Shown in pieces: positions 1-8,787 of a DNA stretch of 64,000 nucleotides. The stretch's first letter is position 1; each line of letters starts with the position of its first letter. Position numbers and translations under genes: made by a program. A model generated the notes under the pieces. The model made no database searches. It saw only the letters and a list, made by a program, of their open reading frames with translations, and was not told where the DNA came from. The DNA is taken from positions 1 to 64,000 of the forward strand of contig JAGYJX010000035.1 of assembly GCA_018401495.1 (NCBI GenBank). The letters run 5' to 3'. This DNA comes from Rhodospirillaceae bacterium (GTDB taxonomy: Bacteria > Pseudomonadota > Alphaproteobacteria > Thalassobaculales > Thalassobaculaceae).

Positions 1-1931
1 GCGCACGCGATAGATCCTGCGGGCGGTTTTCAACGTCACCTCCTCGGTGACGCTGGATGCTGGTTGAGCGTGCGCAGTACAATATAGAAGCGGACGGGAC
101 GACCCTAACCAGCAGCGGAACATGCATTACGTCCTCATCATCAATCAGGTCATCGCCTTCCCCAGCTATGCCGCGTACTACGGCGCCCAGCTCGGTCGCC
201 AGGCCGGTCAACACCACGGTTCAGAAGCCATGCTCCAGACACCTTGTCCCCGCCGTCTTCCCCGGTGTCCAGCAAGGCGAGACGCGATACCATACTCTCT
301 GCGTCGCCTGGCGCGCGACGTCTGGAGGATCGTCTTCAGTGTCGAAGCAGGCGATGCCCCATCACCAGGTCCGAAGGGGTCATCGGCGCTGAAAGGTGAG
401 CTTTGGTTGATGGATCAAAGTCGAGGGGTTACTCATCCCGACCTGCGCGTCGATACCGAACCGCAATCGGCAAGCGGATCGCGACTGTAAACAAAGAAAA
501 TCTTGGGAGAGCCCGGCTGGCTGTCGATAATCTCGGAAGTCGTGCAGGTCGGTGTTGAGTAAAGCGAAGGCGGTGGCAGGTTGCCATGCTAATATCCTCA
601 GATACTGACGATCATTCTTACTGTTTATCATCAGTTAGGAAGTGGACCGGTTTGTGCGGAAAAAGGTGGCGTTGGCGCGCTTTGCAGAGGTTAGAACGGT
701 TGGAATAGGTCTGATCTTGAAACTATCTCGATGAATCGTTCTGACGGCGGTGTCACCTTAACACGTTGCCGCACACACATACACCCGCCCGGTCGGCGCG
801 TGGGTTTGTTCTGTCTGCCAGGTGGCAAAAATAATCATGAACGGTTATTATTAAATCGGGCGCTCGTGGGAGGATCTGGATGGGGTTTCAGCAGGTATCA
901 ATCCGCCGCCGGTTCATCACGCCGTCCTCGAAGTTTTGGACGTTGATGCTGTGACCATCGCCGCGATCCAGACGCTTGTTGAGATCGACCGGAAGCTCTT
1001 TGGGCAATTCCGCTGCCGGCATCCGGGCCCCCCGTCGGCCAGAGACTCGGCTATGGCGGTCTGCGTGATGCTTGTCATAGCTTAGCGGTGGAACGCAGGT
1101 GCTGAGGACTGTTCTCCGCAGCTTCCGACAAAGGGCATGTTCGTTGGTATAGCCCACGGGCTTCGTGCGAGCTTGACATCCCGCACGGTTCAGAAGTTCG
1201 GCAACGGTCAGGGTTCGGGGAGTGTGGTAGTGGCGAGACCTTGGAGAACGTGTTCGCCGCCGGTCACTCGCGAGTGTGAAGCGATGACGCGCTGCTTCTA
1301 CGCCAACTGGCCGGGCGGAGCCGGTGCTGCCGCTTTTCTGCGGCAGCATAACCACAGCTGCTGACATCGGACCGTCTGGATTGTTGGGTCAGAACTTGTG
1401 GGGACGAGCCAGGTCAGCCTCTCGAACGCCTTGCTCTCAAGAAATCCGGACAGCAGTTTCCGGCTCCGCATCGTCAAATAGCCGAGAAAGATTAGGGCAA
1501 GTTTTGGCCGGGGCACGTACCATATAAATCTCCGGAAATGCTGATTGGACTCTAGATCGTGATGGTTGTGCCAGAAGCCTGAGGCGTATCTTCATGAACC
1601 GGATGGGGATGCAGGGAAGATTTTGCCAAGTTAGGGGCAGACAAGCCCGAGGGGCAGCGGAACGCGCGCAAGCGGGACCGGCAGCTTTGCCCATGGGGAC
1701 AAACTCGGCTGCTTCGCGCACATGCATACATGCCACCTCGCTTTTCGAGCCGATCCAGTCTTTTATAATCATGGACAAAAGCCAGCGCTGGCAGCCAAAC
1801 TGTTCTCTGCTCTCTTGTTTTCAGTCTCTAAGTCTCAATGCGCTACCGGTGTCCCGATCAGTATCGGGTGAATGCACGGTCAGTAACGACCGCTGATCAG
1901 AAGCAGCCCGCCGACGTGAAACGAGCCAGCC
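1..1931. other. No recognisable gene; probably degenerate DNA
   Basis: I translated both strands and found only short open frames without recognisable motifs, good start sites or consistent codon usage. Composition is less G/C-rich than the rest of the window. A stretch at 1356-1373 (agctgctgacatcggacc) recurs at 6776-6793. The adjoining DNA is a decayed mobile island, so this is probably eroded insertion or prophage DNA. Confidence 0.5.
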
Positions 1932-2120
1932 ATGCCGCAGCCGACGGAGATGACGCCTACGGAACGCCGTTCTGAATTGTGCGGGCTGCTGGCTCTCGGG
2001 CTGGTTCGCCTGCGAATGCGTGATCGAGCGCAAGTATCTGACGATATTGGAGAAAGTTGCCTACACTATCCGGCCAAGGAATGGCGTCATGCAACTCCAA
2101 CTCAACGGAGAACCGCATGA
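1932..2120 (+). CDS. Small hypothetical protein upstream of the DUF2924 gene
   Basis: A 62-residue ORF whose stop overlaps the ATG of the next gene by 4 bp (ATGA at 2117-2120), an arrangement that suggests translational coupling. The product is polar and rich in Arg, with a TPTERRSELC start and an RLRMRDRAQ stretch. From memory, similar short ORFs precede DUF2924 plus serine-recombinase modules in alphaproteobacterial genomes, but no function is known. It is the only member of this decayed module that still reads through intact. The start is uncertain because an upstream in-frame extension is possible. Confidence 0.5.
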   Translation: MPQPTEMTPTERRSELCGLLALGLVRLRMRDRAQVSDDIGESCLHYPAKEWRHATPTQRRTA

Positions 2121-2567
2121 CGACGAATGACCCCATTCCAGCGCGCCTCGTCGCGCTGAAGACAACGCCCACACTGGAATTGAAGAAGCAGTGGCGCGAT
2201 CTGTTCGACAGCGAGCCGCCGCCGTTCAACCGGCGCTATCTCGAATCCCGCCTGGCCTATCGCATCCAGGAACTGGCCTATGGCGGGCTGAAGCCGGAGA
2301 CAATCCGGAGGCTGGAGCGGCTTGGCGAGGAACTGGACGGCGGCGACAAGAGGAAGCGCGGCATCCGCGCCGATGCGCGGCGCGCCGGTCACCGGCACGC
2401 GCCTGATCCGCGAATGGCAGGGCGTTGAACAAATCGTCACCGTCACAGCGGCGGCTTCGCTGGCGGGAAGCGCTGTGAATCGCTTGTCCGCCGTCGCCCG
2501 CGCCATCACGGGCACGCGCTGGGCCGGCTGGGTATTCTTCGGCCTGAAAAAATCACCGGAGGGCGCA
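2117..2567 (+). pseudogene. DUF2924 family protein, frameshifted
   Basis: The reading frame opens with MTTNDPIPARLVALKTT and continues through the recognisable DUF2924 core (LKKQWRDLFDSEPPPFNRR, ESRLAYRIQELAYGG). It then breaks near 2375. The C-terminal part (TRLIREWQGVE, then LSAVARAITGTRW and GWVFFGLKK) continues in another frame, and the middle of that part is also garbled, so at least two indels are present. DUF2924 proteins typically sit immediately upstream of large serine recombinases in proteobacterial mobile elements, as here. The function of the family is unknown. It is dead as a full-length protein. Confidence 0.75.
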
Positions 2568-3939
2568 CTGACCAAACCAATCGTCAGAAAGTTGCGCTGC
2601 GCCGTTTACGCCGAAATCCTCGAGGAAGGGCTCGAACAGGAGTTCAACAGCCTGCACGCCCAGCGGGATTCATGTGAAGCTTACATCGCCAGTCAGCGGT
2701 CCGAGGGCTGGGTGCTGGTCCGCGATCAATATGATGATGGCGGCATTTCCGCTGGACGCTGGGCACCTGGCCTGAAAAGACTGCTCGCGGACGTCGACGA
2801 CGGCTTGGTCGACGTGGTCGTCAGTGACAGATCGATCGCCTGTCGCGGTCACTGATGGACTTTTCCAAGCTGGTAGAGGTCTTTGACCGCAACGGCGTGA
2901 CCTTTGTCTCGGTGACGCAGTCGTTCAACACGACCACCTCCATGGGGCGGCTGACGCTGAATGTCCTGCTCAGCTTCGCCCAAGACTCGAACGCGAGGTG
3001 ACGGCGGAACGGATCCGGGACAAAGGTCAAAGCTTCTCGCATGAAGGGTCTGTGGATGGGCGGTGTGCGGCGTATCGGCTTCCGCGTCGATAACCGGAAG
3101 TTGGGATGATCGACGACGACAATGCCTGCGCATGTGCGCTGGATCTTCTCTGGTTCCTCGAAATCGGGTCACCGCGGAACAGGTGGCGCGGGAAGACGGG
3201 CGGGCGCGGCTTGTCCAGACCAGCCGGTGGCAACCGGATCGACAAAGGACGTACCTGTATCGCCTGCTGAACTGCCGCGCCACCTACATTGGGAGGCCGG
3301 TGCCGCGAAGGGCGACTGGCTAGCCCGGCGAGGCACGGCGCGATCGATCGTCGACCGACGCGGTGTGGGACAAGGTCCACTCCATCCTGACCGGCCGCCC
3401 GCAAGCGCGCCGCCTACCGCGCCGACACGCCCGCACTGCTGAGAGGGCTGCTTTGTGGACCAGCTGTGATCTTGGCCGTCTCGCCGACGCACGCACGCGC
3501 AAAGGGCGGCAAACTCTACACCGCTACTATGTCGGCCAGTCGGTGCTGCAAAGCCTGGCGCTGGAGGTCGTGCCCGCAGTCGGCCGGGATGCCAGCAGGG
3601 GAGATCGAGGCCGCCGTCATCGGCCAGCTGCGCGCCGTGTTGCGCCAGCCGGCTGAGATCGTGTACGGGGACATGGAAGGCGTGACAACCTGCGCGCAAG
3701 CCGGCACGATCCTGGACGAAATCGCCGAGGCCGGCGCCGACGCGGCGCTTCGGCAACTCGATCCCGCTCTGGGTCGAGCTGTTTCCGGCCGAGGCAGGCG
3801 CGGATTGTCGGAGCTGGCGATCGAGCGGCGTGGATATCGCCCTCTCGACTCAGCGTCAATGTTCGGCTTCGGGTGGACGGCTTGTCGGGCTGGGTTCCGC
3901 CGAGATGCTGGACGAGGTGATGCGGGGGTGGCGGCGTGA
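2568..3939 (+). pseudogene. Large serine recombinase (resolvase/invertase family), multiply frameshifted
   Basis: Pieces of a site-specific serine recombinase appear in order in different frames. These are an N-terminal KLRCAVYAE...GLEQEFNSLHAQRDSCEAY region, QYDDGGIS, LKRLLADVDDGLVDVVV, then the catalytic-domain end RLSRSLMDFSKLVEVFDRNG and SVTQSFNTTTSMGRLTLNVL. The C-terminal zinc-ribbon/coiled-coil part follows (GGKLY, then GEIEAAVIGQLRAVLRQP). The catalytic Ser motif (normally YARxSS) is lost: the sequence reads YAEILEEG. The ATG expected at 2568 reads CTG. Intact homologues are about 450-550 residues and integrate or excise mobile elements. This copy is inactive and marks the core of a decayed element. 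Confidence 0.8.
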
Positions 3940-4334
3940 CGCCGCGCCACACCTATGCCCGATGTCATCACGATCAGAGTTGCCGTTTCCGACGTCGTGA
4001 AGCGCGGTGGGCGGAAGAGTACCGCCTGCCAGACGGGGCCGTAGCCGCAGCCGTCGCGGACTGCGAACAACACGCTGGTCGGGCGCTTTGGCCCGCGCGT
4101 TCCGTTGGGAAGCGGATGCTCGGGTCAGGTGAGTTCAGCCTGGAGTGCCGAACTGGCTGAGCGCGAGGGAATCGCGCCCTCATACATGACCGGGTCCTGC
4201 GGATGACCCTGCTAGCGCCCGACATCGTCGAGGCAATCCTGGACGGGAAGCAGGGTCCGGAGGTGACGCTGGGGCGGGTGCTGGAGCCGTTTCCTGCTTG
4301 TTGGAAGGGCCAACGCGCCACTACCTCGGGCTGA
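3936..4334 (+). pseudogene. Small element-associated DNA-binding-like protein, frameshifted
   Basis: Directly after the recombinase, a decayed reading frame contains DVITIRVAVSDVVKRGGRK, then LAEREGIAPSYMT...RMTLLAPDIVEAILDGKQGPEVTL and ending VLEPFPACW, spread over at least two frames. From memory this layout matches a short protein usually encoded behind DUF2924/recombinase pairs. Its EREGIAPSYMTRVLR-like segment looks like a helix-turn-helix, which would fit an excisionase-like or regulatory role, but that is inference. It is not expressed as one polypeptide. Confidence 0.55.
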
Positions 4335-4486
4335 TGGCAAAGCTTGCTAGGCGGTCAAGAAGTTGCTCTGATCATCGCATTGACAGCACGCGTCTGGACG
4401 CCTTCGCGAGTTCTCCAGTCGTCGCTGCTATAGCCCCTCAAGTCCCAGCATGCTCTCGGGTTGCAGGAGCAACACCTGCCGCCCAG

Positions 4487-4665
4487 GGCGCTGGGTGGTA
4501 TGCGCGGAACAACCCGTGGGTCTCGGCAGCGGTGGACAGCCTCGTCGGCAATGTCGTCTGTGCGGGGATCAAGCCACAATCCACGCATCCCGACCGGGCG
4601 GTGCGCGAACCGCTGCATGTGCTGTGGCTGCGCTCGAGCGATCACGCCGATCAAGGTGGCCCCCA
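4487..4665 (+). pseudogene. Phage portal protein (lambda type) fragment
   Basis: A 60-residue stretch, GWYARNNPWVSAAVDSLVG followed by NVVCAGIKPQSTHPD and HVLWLRSSDHAD, matches the N-terminal part of lambda-family phage portal proteins, which form the ring at the packaging vertex. Intact portals are about 500 residues. Both sides degrade quickly into unrelated sequence and no capsid, protease or terminase genes are nearby. It is a prophage or gene-transfer-agent relic. Confidence 0.65.
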
Positions 4666-5092
4666 TCCCATCTTGGCGCGTAAGACTCACCTTTGCTATT
4701 GCCGCGACGGGTTCCGATTTCAGGTCCATCTGACTGAGCGAAACCAGCGTCGAAGTGCAATTTCGAGATGCGAAAAATCCAATGAAGATCAACATGTTAC
4801 AAGCTCTGCACCAAATCGACGCAGTCATCAGGTCCGGAGAATATCGGCCCTGAGAGACCGCTTCTGGGCCTCCTGGCGCTTAGGCCAGTGCTCAGCCCCA
4901 CCCACCGCCGCTAACCCTCGAGAACAACGGACGGAAGATCCGGCCGCAGGCCGGATCGGGAGAGCGCTGGCGCTGGCAGGACAGAGTGGCGGAGGGAGTG
5001 GGTCTGGTGCTCCAACCTTCTCCACCTCGCAAGCTGTTGATTTCATTATACCTAGCTCTTGGTTCGAATCCCGCTCGTAGCAAAAGTGACCG
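4666..5092. other. Degenerate DNA between phage and IS remnants
   Basis: No supported gene on either strand. Reading frames here are short and frequently interrupted in the style of the surrounding decayed island. A TTCGAAT heptamer at about 5063 recalls a tRNA T-loop, but no flanking stem pairs and no cloverleaf can be drawn. Confidence 0.45.
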
Positions 5093-5296
5093 GTGACGAA
5101 CCAGCCCCTTCGCGATGGCGTGGCCCAATGGTCGTTGACCAGCTTACAACTGAAGCTGATCAAGATCGGCGCCCGTGTCGTGCGTCACGCCCGCGCCATC
5201 ACCTTCCAACTTGCCGAGGTGGCGGTCACAGGCCCCATGGTCAGGGCAATCCTCACTGCGATCCACCGCCTTCGAGCGCCGCCGCTATGCGCGTGA
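5093..5296 (+). pseudogene. IS1380-like transposase, C-terminal fragment
   Basis: A 67-codon piece reads QWSLTSLQLKLIKIGARVV, then RHARAITFQLAEVAV and ILTAIHRLRAPPLCA before its stop. This matches the C-terminal end of IS1380-type DDE transposases (family signature WSLTSLxxxLIKxGxxVVxHxRxxxFQxAE). The catalytic domain and the rest of the roughly 440-residue protein are missing, and no terminal inverted repeats were found nearby, so the insertion sequence was truncated. It lies about 260 bp upstream of the TRAP gene. Confidence 0.7.
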
Positions 5297-5558
5297 CCGC
5301 GATCCAAGCCAAAACTGAACGAAAGCGGCAGGACAGGTCTACCCGCTGCGCTGAAAAACACCGCCGCCGGGACACAACACGGCGGCTTCGCGGTCTGATC
5401 CGCCCTGTTCCAGCAGCCTGCGCGACCGCAGACGCCGGTCGGGGCGAAAAATGCTTGTCCAGCGAGCAAATTCAGGTGATCTTCACGTCAGCCAGCATGC
5501 CACTTGGGGAATGTCGGTTGACCAGTAACAAAAAACCATTCAGCAAGGAGAAGAGACC

Positions 5559-6629
5559 ATGACAATATCCAAGTCCCAACAGATCCTCGCCTCGCGGCGC
5601 AAGTTTCTGACGACGGCAGCCATTGGCGGCATGGCGGCGGCGGCATCGACGCTGGCAGCGCCTTACGTGAACGCGCAGGCCCCGATCCGCTGGCGGTTGC
5701 AGACCTATTCCGGCGCACCGCTTGGCGCGCATGTGATCAAGCCGCAGATCGATGCCTTCAACGCCGCCGCCAATGGCGAGATGGAAATCGAGCTTTACTA
5801 TGCCGACCAGCTTGTCCCCACTGACGAACTGTTCCGCGCGTTGCAAAACGGTACGCTTGATGCCGTGCAATCGGACGAGGCGACGATGGCAAGCCCGGTC
5901 GATATCTCGGTCTTCGGCGGCTATTTCCCCTTTGCCACCCGCTACAGCCTCGATGTGCCGGCACTGTTCAATTACTATGGTCTGAACGAGATCTGGAAAG
6001 AGGCCTATGACGAGGTCGACAACGTCACCTGGCTGTCTGCCGGGGCCTGGGATCCGCTGCACATCTTTACCATCGACCCGATCCGCAGCCTGGCCGACAT
6101 GCGCGGCAAGCGCGTGTTCGGCGTGCCGACCGCCGGGCGGTTCCTGTCGCGATACGGGCTGATCCCCGTCACCGTGCCATGGGACGATGTCGAAGTGCAG
6201 CTGCAGACCGGCCAGCTTGACGGTGTGGCGTGGTGCGGGTTCACCGAAGCCTATGAGGTGGGCTGGGCGGATATCTGCAACTATGCGCTGACCAATTCGC
6301 TGACGGGGGCCTGGTTCGGCAGCTATTTCGCCAATACCGCGTCCTGGAACAACGTTCCGCCGCATCTGCAGGAACTGTTCAAGATCACCATCGACCAATC
6401 GCATTACTACCGCGCTGTCTGGTATTGGGGTGGCGAGGCCAAGCTGCGGGTCGAAGGTGATAAGATGGAGCTGACATCGCTTCCAGCCGATGAATGGGCC
6501 CAAGTCACCGCCGATGCGGCCGCTTTCTGGGACGAGATCGCCGCATCCAGCCCCCGTGCGGGCCGGGTCGTGTCGGCATTCAAAGACTATGCCGCAAATA
6601 TGGATGCGGCGGGTTATCCCTACCGCTAG
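5559..6629 (+). CDS. TRAP transporter solute-binding protein (DctP family)
   Basis: A complete 356-residue periplasmic solute-binding protein. A good ribosome site (aaggag) lies just ahead of the ATG. The N-terminus has a twin-arginine signal (SRRKFLTTAAIGGMAAAAS, cleavage probably after VNAQA at about residue 41). The mature part has the DctP fold features: TYSGAPLGAHVIKPQIDAF, a DELFRALQNGTLDAVQSDE motif, and DMRGKRVFGVPTAGRFLSRYG with the conserved Arg that usually grips the carboxylate of the ligand. The WGGEAKLR style resembles the subgroup taking up mannitol-like, chloroaromatic or oxo-acid substrates. The DctQ and DctM membrane subunits are absent, so it is an orphan here. Codon use is less G/C-biased than the chromosome to the right, suggesting transfer. 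A terminator-like hairpin follows. Confidence 0.9.
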   Translation: MTISKSQQILASRRKFLTTAAIGGMAAAASTLAAPYVNAQAPIRWRLQTYSGAPLGAHVIKPQIDAFNAAANGEMEIELYYADQLVPTDELFRALQNGTLDAVQSDEATMASPVDISVFGGYFPFATRYSLDVPALFNYYGLNEIWKEAYDEVDNVTWLSAGAWDPLHIFTIDPIRSLADMRGKRVFGVPTAGRFLSRYGLIPVTVPWDDVEVQLQTGQLDGVAWCGFTEAYEVGWADICNYALTNSLTGAWFGSYFANTASWNNVPPHLQELFKITIDQSHYYRAVWYWGGEAKLRVEGDKMELTSLPADEWAQVTADAAAFWDEIAASSPRAGRVVSAFKDYAANMDAAGYPYR

Positions 6630-6652
6630 GCGGCTGCCTGACAGCGATGCGA

Positions 6653-6675
6653 GGCGGCCTCCGAGGCCGCCCTTT
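6653..6675 (+). terminator. Rho-independent terminator-like hairpin after the TRAP gene
   Basis: A perfect 8-bp stem, ggcggcct (6653-6660) and aggccgcc (6664-6671), closes a ccg loop and is followed by cttt. It lies 24 bp after the stop codon of the TRAP binding-protein gene. The short T-tract makes it a modest intrinsic terminator. Confidence 0.7.
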
Positions 6676-6959
6676 GCATAGGTGAGGGCCAAGTCATCGA
6701 CGCATGGGTCCGGCTGTGACCATTTCTCGTGCCCGCCAACGATACCACCGCAATCCATCGTCTCCGGCCTTCTAAAGCTGCTGACATCGGACCACGTTGC
6801 GCCTCTGCTGGGCGGCAGTTGGCCGAACTCCATAACTGGGCTCAATAGATGGTGTTGTCGATAGTCAGGCCACTAATTGGCGCCAGAAACGAAGCGGCGT
6901 CTGCGTTTCGCTCCGCACCGGCCGCTGCTAGGGTGGGGCCGAATTGATACGGATTTCTG

Positions 6960-7515
6960 ATGGCATCGAAGACCACCCTAATGCAAAGAACCTCGAGACG
7001 CTGGGCGCTGCCCGTCTGGCCGAACTGCTGATCGAGATCAGCACCGGATCCGCCGTGGCCAAGCGGCGGTTTCGGCTGGCACTGGCAGGGGCGCAAAGCC
7101 CGAAGGAGGCCGGGCGCGAGGTGGCCAAACGGCTGACCAGCATCGCGCGGGCGCGGAGTTTCGTGAACTGGCAGAACCGCAAGCCGCTGGTCACTGATCT
7201 GGAAAGCCAGTTGCGCGCGATCCGCGAACAGATCGCCCCCGCCGATCCGGCCGGGGCGCTGGCGCTGGCCTGGCGCTTCATGCAGGTGGCAACGCCGCTG
7301 TTCGCGCGGTGCGATGACAGCAGCGGCACCGTCATCGGCGCGTTTCACGATGCCTGCGCGATGCTGGGCGAGGTGGCGCTTGCCGCCGGACCGCCTCCCG
7401 AGGCGCTGGCCGATGCGGCGATCGAGGCGTTGCGCGACAATGGCTACGGCCAGTATGACGGCCTCATCGCCATCCTGACCCCGGCGCTGGGGGCCGAGGG
7501 GCTCGCGCATCTCAG
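6960..7515 (+). pseudogene. DUF6880 family protein, frameshifted near the start and 3'-truncated
   Basis: From the ATG at 6960 the sequence reads MASKTTL, then a single-base deletion near 6980 shifts the frame. After it, NAKNLETLGAARLAELLIEI runs on into SPKEAGREVAKRLTSIARAR, FVNWQNRKPLVTDLESQLR, RCDDSSGTVIGAFHDAC and ALRDNGYGQYDGLIAIL. This matches the N-terminal half of DUF6880 proteins (helical, function unknown, often about 450 residues). Homology stops at about 7515 where an unrelated frame begins, so the second half has been lost. Both defects make it a genuine pseudogene. Confidence 0.7.
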
Positions 7516-7730
7516 TCGATTGCGAAAAATTCGACTTCTCGGCTTTGACGGAAGGCGCAAATCTGCCAAAAGGAGCTATGAATGCGGCGGCTTTTGCATC
7601 AATTGTCGAGCGTGTGGATGGTGTGCTCATCGATGTCCTGCTGGAAGAAGAACTGACCGAAACGCGGCTTGAGACAGCGGTCATCGGCGAGGGCATACCA
7701 GCTCTGCGCGCTCATCGCAGGGTGCCATAG
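7503..7730 (+). other. Unassigned coding-like fragment
   Basis: After the DUF6880 homology ends, an open frame reads SRISVDCEKFDFSALTEG, then NLPKGAMNAAAFASIVERVD and VLIDVLLEEELTETRLETAV, ending at 7730. The composition is protein-like (regular hydrophobic/charged periodicity), but I do not recognise the family. It has no start of its own and overlaps the 3' end of the convergent glycerol kinase pseudogene. It may be a fusion scar or the tail of another truncated gene. Confidence 0.3.
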
Positions 7731-8787
7731 TTCGAAATCGCACAAAGAGCAGCAGTAAACCTTGGACGCCATTCGGCTGGCTGGGGTTCAGGAATGACCT
7801 CCCGCCCAGTTTCCGGCAGAGCAAGGTGCTGACCCACACCCTGTGCGGCCAACGCCGCTACGCCCAGCGCTGTCAGTTCTGCCTCGGCCGAGACAACCAT
7901 GGGGCGGGCGAGGGTATCGGCAAGAAACTGGACAAAGGCCGGGCTGGCCGACAGGCCGCCGTCGATGCGGATCGCGCTTGACAGGGGTTGCAGGGCTGCC
8001 ATGCTGTCAATCACTTCGGCCGTGCGAAAGGCGATCCCTTCCAGTACGGCGCGCACCATGTCGCGCGGACTGGTATCAAGATCGATCCCCAGGAACCCGC
8101 CGCGCGCCGCACGGTCCCAATGCGGGCAGGCAAGGCCCGCAAGGGCGGGGACAAAGGCCAGCCCCCTTGCAATGGCAGGCGGGCCGTCAAATCCTGCGAT
8201 CTCGGACCAGTCGGTGAACAGCCCGCCGCCCGCGCCCAGTTCACCGCAGACCCCGCCGCATAGACGCCCCCATCCAGCGCATGGGCCGGGCTTTCGCCTG
8301 CCAGCGCCCAGGCGAGTGTGGGCAGCGGCCCCCGCCCATGCGCCGCGCGCGCGGCGGTGGGGCAGAGCGCAAATGCGCCAGTGCCGAAGGTAATCTTGGC
8401 CTGTCCGGGGGTGCGGCAGCGGTGGCCGTAAAGGGCGGCCTGCTGATCCACAATGCTGGCGGTCAAGGGAATTCCTGCGATGCCGCCCAGTTCGCCGGTA
8501 TTGGGCAATATCTTGGGCAGGCAGTCCATCGGCACGCCGAACAATGCGCAAAGATCGGCATCCCACGTGCAATCATCCAGCGCCATCAGTGACGTCCGTG
8601 AAGCGGTGGCGGGATCGGTGGCGAAACGCCCCGTCAGCCGGTCCCGAAAGAATGCATCCGTTGTGCCCAGCCGCAGCCGCCCTGCCGCTGCCAGCGCCCG
8701 CGCGCCGTCAAGGTTTTCCAAACACCACGCCAGCTTCGTCGCCGAAAAATAGGGGTCGAGCGGCAGCCCCGCCCGCGCAAGCGTCAA
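7712..8787 (-). pseudogene. glpK: Glycerol kinase (FGGY family), 5'-truncated and frameshifted
   Basis: Read on the minus strand from about 8787, the protein begins inside the FGGY N-domain with LTLARAGLPLDPYFSATKLA, followed by RLRLGTTDAFF and ILPNTGELGG. It continues with SIVDQQAALYGHRC, KITFGTGAFALC, LDGGVYAAGSAVNWA, a frameshift near 8240, then GLAFVPALAGLACPHWD and the C-domain ATP-site region IRIDGGLSASPAFVQFLADT. DPYFSATK and the SIVDQQAAL block point to glycerol kinase rather than xylulokinase. About 110 N-terminal residues are missing because the gene is cut at a junction with a glycosyltransferase gene. The C-terminal tail (FTAALCAISNYGTLR) also departs from the family. It is non-functional. 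Confidence 0.8.

Noticed and set aside
888..1367. Minus-strand open frame of about 160 codons in the left gene-free region
   Set aside because: Low-complexity Arg-rich translation, no motif and no plausible start; best seen as chance in eroded DNA.
5040..5085. Possible tRNA gene or tRNA-derived attachment site around a TTCGAAT loop
   Set aside because: The five bases on either side do not pair and no anticodon, D-arm or acceptor stem can be drawn.
5472..6845. Long minus-strand open frame opposite the TRAP gene
   Set aside because: It is the antisense shadow of a well-conserved gene and has no protein-like motifs.
7712..8787. Xylulokinase as identity of the FGGY pseudogene
   Set aside because: DPYFSATK and the SIVDQQAAL region fit glycerol kinase better than xylulokinase.
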